A stretch of DNA of 64,000 bases from Acinetobacter qingfengensis (GTDB taxonomy: Bacteria > Pseudomonadota > Gammaproteobacteria > Pseudomonadales > Moraxellaceae): contig NZ_VXKN01000009.1 in NCBI RefSeq assembly GCF_008693185.1, forward strand, positions 62,001-126,000, read 5' to 3'. Below the pieces are notes generated by a model. It worked only from the letters and a program-made list of their open reading frames with translations. It searched no databases and was not told the origin of the DNA. The position numbers and the translations under genes are program-made. Shown one piece after another: positions 57,969 to 64,000 of this stretch (within the stretch, counting starts at the first letter, position 1; each line of letters begins with the position of its first letter).

Positions 57969-58559
57969 TTGGCAATTATTTTTAATGTCATTATTAATGT
58001 TGCGATCCTTTTAGTTTTTTTGCGTTTTTTAATGCAATTAGCCGCCATTAATTATTTCAATCCCGTTGTACAGTCAACCATTAAAGCCACAAAGGTGGTT
58101 GATGTTCTTAATCGTACACTTCCTGTAATTGCAAAAGGTCGAGTTAATCTCGCAGCACTGGTTTTACTCATTATTTTATATTTATTAAAAGTATGGGGAC
58201 TCAGTCATCTGGGAATTGGTGTCGATATTTTCGATGATCATTATAAAAATCTTGCAGCCAGCGTGACAGGATTACTGTTAGGAACTTTCATGGCTGTAAT
58301 GGATGGTATGATCAGTTTTTGCCGTTATTTAATCTTTGCCTCAATTATTATGAGTTGGGTAACATTATTTACTCAAAATCGTGGACCATTTGCTGAAGCG
58401 ATTCAGGATCTGGCAGAGCCATTATTTGCACCTTTTAGAAAAATTATGCCAAATATGGGCATGATTGATTTATCCCCATTATTTGCAATTTTAGCTTTGA
58501 TGATTATTGATATTCTAATGAGTAATGTGTCACAAACATTATTGGCAGGCATTCATTAA
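57969..58559 (+). CDS. YggT family membrane protein
   Basis: A 196-residue protein with two YggT modules, each with two membrane spans. The second includes SWVTLFTQN...GPFAEAIQDLAEPLFAPFRKIMPNMGMIDLSP (in part). The family is encoded next to proC in many bacteria and has been linked to cell-shape or stress phenotypes, but its function is unclear. The start is TTG with GAGAG eight bases upstream. A terminator shared with polA follows. Confidence 0.85.
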   Translation: MAIIFNVIINVAILLVFLRFLMQLAAINYFNPVVQSTIKATKVVDVLNRTLPVIAKGRVNLAALVLLIILYLLKVWGLSHLGIGVDIFDDHYKNLAASVTGLLLGTFMAVMDGMISFCRYLIFASIIMSWVTLFTQNRGPFAEAIQDLAEPLFAPFRKIMPNMGMIDLSPLFAILALMIIDILMSNVSQTLLAGIH

Positions 58560-58617
58560 AGTATTTTGGTTGTGAGATTAATTGCGCATGGTGTTAGCCA
58601 TGTTTTTAATCAAAAAA

Positions 58618-58650
58618 ATAAAAGCGCAACAGTTATAATTGCGCTTTTAT
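58618..58650. terminator. Bidirectional terminator between yggT and polA
   Basis: ATAAAAGCGCAA (58618-58629) pairs with TTGCGCTTTTAT (58639-58650). A and T runs flank both sides, so it can end both convergent transcripts. Confidence 0.85.
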
Positions 58651-58673
58651 TTTATCCAAATGTTTAAAGAAGG

Positions 58674-61433
58674 TTAGTGTGCTTCATCCCAATTCTTTCC
58701 TTCACCGACCTCAACGACTAGCGGAACAGAGAGTTCTACCACATTTTCCATAATAGTTTGAATAATCGGTTTTACTTCAGCAGCATAATTTTGATCTACT
58801 TCAAATACCAGTTCATCGTGGACTTGTAATAATAATAATCCTTGAGTTGGTTGTATTTCTTTTTCGATTCTGATCATAGCCAGTTTAATAATATCAGCTG
58901 CACTTCCTTGTAATGGAGCATTGATCGCTGCACGTTCCGCTGCTTTTCGTACCATCATGTTACGTGCATTAATATCTGGGGTATATAAACGGCGACCTAA
59001 TAATGTTTCTACAAAACCCTGTTCCTGTGCCAGTTGGCGAGTACGTTGCATATATTCATAAATGCCCGGATAGCGTTGGAAATATTGTTTGATATAGCTT
59101 TGTGATTCTTCACGAGTGAAACCAAGTTGACGAATTAAGCCAAATTCGGACATTCCGTATAGTAGGCCAAAATTGACAGCTTTGGCTTGACGACGTTGAT
59201 CTGAAGTGACGTCTTCAACTGGAATACCTAGAACTTCAGATGCTGTCGCACGGTGAATATCCTGTCCTTGTTTGAATGCCAGTACCAACGCAGGATCTTG
59301 AGAAAAATGTGCCATTAAACGTAATTCGATTTGTGAATAATCAGCAGCGAGTAAAACTCGATCTTGTGGACAAATAAAAGCTTTACGAATTTGTCGACCA
59401 ATTTCTCCACGAATCGGAATATTTTGTAAATTTGGATCGGAGGAAGATAAACGACCAGTGGTGGTAATCGCTTGATGATAGCTGGTGTGTACGCGTTGTG
59501 TATTTTGATCAGTTTGTTCAACCAGGCGGTCGGTATAAGTACTTTTTAGTTTGGCTAAGGTACGATAATCTAAAATTAGTTGTGCAATTGGATGGTCAAT
59601 TTTTTCTAAAATTGCTTCACTGGTGCTGTATTGCCCACTGGTTGTTTTTTTACCTCCTTTAATTTGTAATTTATCAAATAAAATTTCACCGACTTGTTTG
59701 GGGGATGCAATATTGAAAGAGCTCCCCGTTATTTCAGTGGCTTGTTGTTCATATTGTTGCATATCTCGTTCAAATTCTGTACTAAGTTTATGTAGAAACT
59801 CCGGATCAAGCTGGATGCCGCGTGCCTCCATTTCAGTTAATACTTGAGCAACGGGAAGTTCTACTTTTTGTAATAATTGCAGCAATTCAGGCTGTGCATT
59901 TAGTTTCCTAAAAAGAACTTCATATAAACGATAGGTTACATGTGCATCTTCTGCTGCATAAGTCGCAGCAGTTTCTAGCGGGATCTGATTAAAAGTTAGT
60001 TGTTTGGCACCTTTACCAGCAATTTGTTCAAATGTTGTGGTCATGTGACTTAGATAAACCCGTGCGACATCATCCATATTATGTCGTGTTGCAGTTGGGT
60101 TGAGAACATAAGATGCCAGCATGCTATCAAATAACCATCCTTTAAGCTGGATGCCGTGGTTTGCAAAAATATGTGCATCATATTTTAAATGGTGACCAAT
60201 CTTGCCAATGTCCGGATTTTCCAGAATGGGTTTGATTTGTGTCAGAATTTGTTCACGATTAAGCTGTATCGGGGCACCGTCATAATCATGGGTAAATGGC
60301 ACGTAATAAGCATCTTTGCTATCAAAAGCAATAGAAAAACCAACCATTTGTGCAATACGATAATCCAGACTGGTTGTTTCAGTATCAATGGCAAAATGTT
60401 GACTATTATTAATTCTGTCAAACAATGCATCCCAGTCGCTTTGGCTTAACACTGTATGATAAGTGGCTTGTCCAAGCAGATCTTCATCATGAGTAAGTTG
60501 CGCACTTTGCTCAGTTTCAATGGATTTGGTTGCATTTGTAGCTGGTGTAGTAGTGATTTTTTTATGATTTGGGTGATCTGGATTATTTGGATGTTCAAGT
60601 GATTGTAATTGGGTACGAAATTCTAATTCAGTATATAGTCGTTTTAATTCATCATAATTGCCATGATTTAATTTTAGATCGTCCCAACTCAGACTAAGAT
60701 CAAGCCCAGTAATAATTGTTGCCAGTTGATGATCAACTTTGATGTTTTCAACATTATCTTTGAGGTTTTGTCCAACTTTACCTTTAATTTGGTCAGCATT
60801 ATTAAGGATATTGTCTAGAGAACCATATTCATTTAAAAGTTTTGCTGCGGTTTTTGCACCAATACCTGGTACACCCATAATACCATCTGAGGCATCGCCC
60901 ATTAATGTCAGATAATCTACGATCTGGTATGGATGGACGCCAAATTTTTCAAAGACACCTTGTGGATCTAGGGTACGTTCCTTAAAGCTATCTTCCAGTG
61001 TGACATGTTCATTGACCAGTTGAGCCATGTCTTTGTCACCGGTGGAGATCAACACTTGATGACCTTCCTGTAATGCACGCTGTGTAAGCGTTCCAATAAT
61101 ATCATCAGCTTCTACGCCAGCCAGGCTGTAGAGTGGAATACCTAAAGCTCGGATCAGGTTATGTAGATATGGAATTTGTTCTGCCAACTCATCGGGCATA
61201 CTTGGGCGGTCACCTTTATAAATTGGAGAAAGTTGATGGCGAAATGTTGGTTCGGGTGTATCAAAAATAACAGCCATGTGGGTAGGTTGCACACGGCGCA
61301 TAAGTTTCTGGATTGCAGCAGTTGCTCCACGTACTGCATTCGTGTGCAAACCTTGTGAAGTGGTTAGCAATGGAATCGCATGAAATGCACGAAATAGAAA
61401 ATAAGACCCATCAACCAAAACAAAAGGCGGCAT
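58674..61433 (-). CDS. polA: DNA polymerase I
   Basis: A 919-residue three-domain enzyme. The 5'-3' exonuclease starts PPFVLVDGSYFLFRAFHA and keeps its Asp-rich sites (EADDIIGTL, STGDKDMAQL, MGDASDGIMGVPGIGAKTA). The 3'-5' exonuclease is intact: DTETTSLD (about 348) and the YAAEDAHVTYRLYE region. The polymerase domain has DYSQIELRLMAHFS (motif A), RRQAKAVNFGLLYGMSEFG (O helix) and LLQVHDELVFEV (motif C). ATG 61433 is set by GGAAG; the frame is open 22 codons upstream without support. Confidence 0.97.
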   Translation of the reverse strand: MPPFVLVDGSYFLFRAFHAIPLLTTSQGLHTNAVRGATAAIQKLMRRVQPTHMAVIFDTPEPTFRHQLSPIYKGDRPSMPDELAEQIPYLHNLIRALGIPLYSLAGVEADDIIGTLTQRALQEGHQVLISTGDKDMAQLVNEHVTLEDSFKERTLDPQGVFEKFGVHPYQIVDYLTLMGDASDGIMGVPGIGAKTAAKLLNEYGSLDNILNNADQIKGKVGQNLKDNVENIKVDHQLATIITGLDLSLSWDDLKLNHGNYDELKRLYTELEFRTQLQSLEHPNNPDHPNHKKITTTPATNATKSIETEQSAQLTHDEDLLGQATYHTVLSQSDWDALFDRINNSQHFAIDTETTSLDYRIAQMVGFSIAFDSKDAYYVPFTHDYDGAPIQLNREQILTQIKPILENPDIGKIGHHLKYDAHIFANHGIQLKGWLFDSMLASYVLNPTATRHNMDDVARVYLSHMTTTFEQIAGKGAKQLTFNQIPLETAATYAAEDAHVTYRLYEVLFRKLNAQPELLQLLQKVELPVAQVLTEMEARGIQLDPEFLHKLSTEFERDMQQYEQQATEITGSSFNIASPKQVGEILFDKLQIKGGKKTTSGQYSTSEAILEKIDHPIAQLILDYRTLAKLKSTYTDRLVEQTDQNTQRVHTSYHQAITTTGRLSSSDPNLQNIPIRGEIGRQIRKAFICPQDRVLLAADYSQIELRLMAHFSQDPALVLAFKQGQDIHRATASEVLGIPVEDVTSDQRRQAKAVNFGLLYGMSEFGLIRQLGFTREESQSYIKQYFQRYPGIYEYMQRTRQLAQEQGFVETLLGRRLYTPDINARNMMVRKAAERAAINAPLQGSAADIIKLAMIRIEKEIQPTQGLLLLQVHDELVFEVDQNYAAEVKPIIQTIMENVVELSVPLVVEVGEGKNWDEAH

Positions 61434-61581
61434 ATACAACTTCCAGATATTAAAATTCAAACATAAGTTGATAGTGTACTGGAATTCAAAAAATTTCACG
61501 ACCCGAAAACAATTCCCTACATGACAAATTCTAAACCTGTGTTAATTTGTAACAATTTAAAAGAACAAATTTGTGGATAGC

Positions 61582-64000
61582 ATGCAGCAGAAAACGCCTT
61601 TAAACGACAATTTTTCGCTCATCAGTTACCCTAAAGCCAACTGGGCACGTTGTGTAATTGTGATATTGGCCTTGTATTGTATCTGGGATTATGTGCACTC
61701 GGACTATACGATGATCTGGTTGAAAGTTCTGGGTTTATTCAGTTTTATGGCAATTATCAATACATTGGAATATCAACAAGAAAAAATTTTAGCATTACAA
61801 CAACACATTGAGGAATTACAGCAAGGTTTACCAACTACATTTGATAATAAATCTATAAATCCAATAGTCACATCAAATTCTTTAATCGATCATCCATCCT
61901 CAACATCCAGTATCACAATAGGATCTACTACACATGATGTGTTTACAGATAAGCCCGCGGGACATCAGGATTTAAAAGTGATGACGTCTCTGTGGAGTGC
62001 GGCATTAAACTGGTTTAAGGGCGGTAATAGTATTGTTCGTATTGCTGTTGTGATTTTATTGATTGGTGTAATTTTCTTATTACGTTTTGCCAGTGAGTAT
62101 TGGCAGCTGACTTTATCGGCAAAAATGGCAGCAATTGCTGTAGCTGGTGTTGTGCTAACAGGGATTGGTTATGTCCTGCGACAAAAGCGCTTTGAATATG
62201 CCATCAGCTTACAAGGTTTGGGTTTAGGCGTTATATTTTTGGTGTTGTTTAGTAGTTATTATTTACAGGTCATTGTGTCTTTGGCAAGTAGTTATGTCAT
62301 GCTAATGCTGTTATTGGCCATCACATTATGGTTAGCACTTCGGCAAAATGCTTTGATTTTGGCCTTTATCGCGTTAGGTAGTGGCTTTATTGCACCATTT
62401 ATTTTGAATAATGGTAGTGATAATGTTTCGATTTTGATGGGTTATTATTTTATGCTCAATATTGCTTTGGCAATTATTGTGTATTTTAAACCTTGGCGTA
62501 TTCTAAATACATTGGCTTTATTCATGACCTTTGGGATTGGTGGATTTGCCATCTGGTTTAATGCAGACCCTTTAGAATATTTTCAAATCTCATGCTGGGT
62601 TTGGGCAATATTCTTGCTCTATCTTTATATTTCTATTCTTTACAGCCGACATATCGTTGCATTGGGAACTCAATTTAAGGATATTCCACTTGTCGATACT
62701 GCATTGATTTTTGCCACACCGTTTATGGCCTTTAGCCTGTACGCAGGTTTGGTGAATTCCAGTGCTGTCAAGTTAAGTTTGGCCAGTGTAATTTTGGCTC
62801 TGGTGTATTTAACCTTAGGTTATTTTATCCATAAAAGATCCAGTCGTTTAACTTTACTAAGTCAATGTTTTTATGGTTTGGGGTTAGTTTTTGCGGCATT
62901 GATTCTACCATTTGCTTTCAATGCGTATTGGACCAGTGTTGGCTGGGCAATACATGGTTTGGCAGTTTTGTGGATTGGTCGAAAATATCAAATTGATAGT
63001 GCCCGTTACTTTGGCGTTGTGGTGTTGTTGGCCAGTGGTTTGGCAACTTTATATAGTCATTTACTGAGTCAAAATACAGTGCTATTTGCAAGTAGTGTAT
63101 TGATGATGGCGTATGCTTGGGCATGGTATATACATCAGAGTATCAATCATGAAAGTGCCTCATCAGTATCACAATTTCAGCGAATAATCGGTAATCTTTT
63201 TTTATTATTATCTTTTCTAATCGCTCCTTATGTTTATAAACATTTATTATTGCAGGCCTCCATTGATCAATCTTCCAATAGTTTAAGCTTATTGTTATGG
63301 TTTAATGCATTAACACTTATCTGGTGGTATAAAGATCACAAATTTTATCCGGCATGGTGGCGGGTAAATTTGATGATTCTATTTGTTACTTTAGTTACCA
63401 CAGCATTTGAACTCTCTTGGATTAATTATCCATTTACAGGTGTAGAAAAAATCCAATGGACATTGATTTGTCTGTTATGGTTGTCGGCATTTTATCTTTT
63501 TAATCAATATAAACCTCTCAATAAATTTTCTAATATTTATATTCAACAGATATTGTCAACACTTGCGATGGTGTATTTGGCAATTTTGGGTGCTGTATTT
63601 GCTTCATTACAATCATTAAGTTATGTTGTAGCCATATTACCGATAGTGTGTCTGATATTCAGCTATACAATTCAGAAACTACAATTTTGGAAAAATTTGT
63701 GGATTGCAAATCCTGGAGTGAGCTTACTGACAGTAGGTTGGTTATGGATGATTTCAATTTCACATAGTGGTGCATGGTTATGGTCTTATGTCCCATTGTT
63801 TAATCCGGTAGATCTGCTCAGTATTGCTGCTTATATGATTTTAGTACTAAATCTGCAATCCTACTTATTCAGTCATGTTAAATTTTCACAAATTATCAGT
63901 ACCTTGATCTTACTTATTTCTGGCTTGTTAATGATCAGTAGTATTTTACTTAGAGTACTACATCATTATGTCGATTTGCCTTACTGGTCATGGCAAATTT
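61582..64000 (+). CDS. DUF2339 family large membrane protein (3' end missing)
   Basis: The frame opens at ATG 61582 and stays open for 806 codons to the right edge, ending in ...HHYVDLPYWSWQI, so no frameshift is apparent and the C-terminus lies outside. After two N-terminal spans and a coiled coil (YQQEKILALQQHIEELQQGL) with a Ser/Thr-rich linker, more than twenty hydrophobic spans follow, with GSGFIAPFIL and LGYFIHKRSSR typical of DUF2339. Function of the family is unknown. It is divergent from polA. An in-frame GTG at 61573 is an alternative start. Confidence 0.85.
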   Translation, partial: MQQKTPLNDNFSLISYPKANWARCVIVILALYCIWDYVHSDYTMIWLKVLGLFSFMAIINTLEYQQEKILALQQHIEELQQGLPTTFDNKSINPIVTSNSLIDHPSSTSSITIGSTTHDVFTDKPAGHQDLKVMTSLWSAALNWFKGGNSIVRIAVVILLIGVIFLLRFASEYWQLTLSAKMAAIAVAGVVLTGIGYVLRQKRFEYAISLQGLGLGVIFLVLFSSYYLQVIVSLASSYVMLMLLLAITLWLALRQNALILAFIALGSGFIAPFILNNGSDNVSILMGYYFMLNIALAIIVYFKPWRILNTLALFMTFGIGGFAIWFNADPLEYFQISCWVWAIFLLYLYISILYSRHIVALGTQFKDIPLVDTALIFATPFMAFSLYAGLVNSSAVKLSLASVILALVYLTLGYFIHKRSSRLTLLSQCFYGLGLVFAALILPFAFNAYWTSVGWAIHGLAVLWIGRKYQIDSARYFGVVVLLASGLATLYSHLLSQNTVLFASSVLMMAYAWAWYIHQSINHESASSVSQFQRIIGNLFLLLSFLIAPYVYKHLLLQASIDQSSNSLSLLLWFNALTLIWWYKDHKFYPAWWRVNLMILFVTLVTTAFELSWINYPFTGVEKIQWTLICLLWLSAFYLFNQYKPLNKFSNIYIQQILSTLAMVYLAILGAVFASLQSLSYVVAILPIVCLIFSYTIQKLQFWKNLWIANPGVSLLTVGWLWMISISHSGAWLWSYVPLFNPVDLLSIAAYMILVLNLQSYLFSHVKFSQIISTLILLISGLLMISSILLRVLHHYVDLPYWSWQI

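Overview
The window is an ordinary-looking chromosomal segment of a low-GC gammaproteobacterium of the Acinetobacter/Moraxellaceae type. The strongest pointers are a complete adeI-adeJ-adeK RND efflux operon whose proteins read like Acinetobacter AdeIJK end to end (including AdeJ length and its D407/D408 pair), an AT-rich sequence, and many long-established housekeeping genes in arrangements usual for that group (pheS-pheT-ihfA, accA-tilS-proC-yggT-polA, rplU-rpmA). No phage, insertion sequence, CRISPR array, rRNA or tRNA gene was found.

Layout. 1-9.2 kb: a DUF2147 gene cut by the left edge, an lrgA/lrgB-type membrane pair, hflX, an acyltransferase (PlsC family), a phospholipase-D-fold lipoprotein, a membrane metallophosphoesterase, a DUF202 protein and a BCCT (choline/betaine type) transporter. 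9.2-14.3 kb: the glutamate/aspartate ABC importer gltIJKL, divergent from a KgtP-type 2-oxoglutarate permease, with NtrC-like half-palindromes in the shared intergenic region. 14.4-20.6 kb: a short UvrA-like ABC ATPase, two small membrane proteins and valS. 20.7-28 kb: an uncharacterised protein, an SDR enzyme, a SPOR-domain protein, lolA, rpmA/rplU, ispB and a large membrane protein of the family named 'site-specific recombinase'. 28.2-34.7 kb: a PAP2 phosphatase followed by adeIJK, behind a strong palindrome that looks like an operator. 35-39.4 kb: two YbjQ-family genes, serS, cysG and trmL, with a tandem pair of 78-bp structured repeats between cysG and trmL. 39.4-46.2 kb: an HxlR regulator divergent from a flavodoxin-like protein, a PuuP-like putrescine importer, an MHS-family permease, a hemolysin-III protein, a methyltransferase and an SMR efflux protein with Asp in place of the membrane Glu. 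46.5-64 kb: pheS-pheT-ihfA, an Ala-rich repeat lipoprotein, rho, trxA, ppx, accA-tilS-proC-yggT, polA and the start of a DUF2339 membrane protein that runs off the right edge.

Functionally the window mixes translation (valS, serS, pheST, L21/L27, tilS, trmL), DNA/RNA housekeeping (polA, rho, ihfA), envelope upkeep (lolA, SPOR, PlsC, PLD, PAP2) and a large share of membrane transport for nitrogen/carbon compounds (GltIJKL, KgtP, PuuP, BCCT, MHS) and drugs (AdeIJK, SMR). I see no unmistakable new multi-gene system. The observations most worth following are the covarying tandem hairpin repeat, the putative operators at adeIJK, the HxlR locus and the SMR gene, and the Asp-bearing SMR protein. Coordinates of starts were chosen by ribosome binding site and family length; several genes use TTG or GTG.
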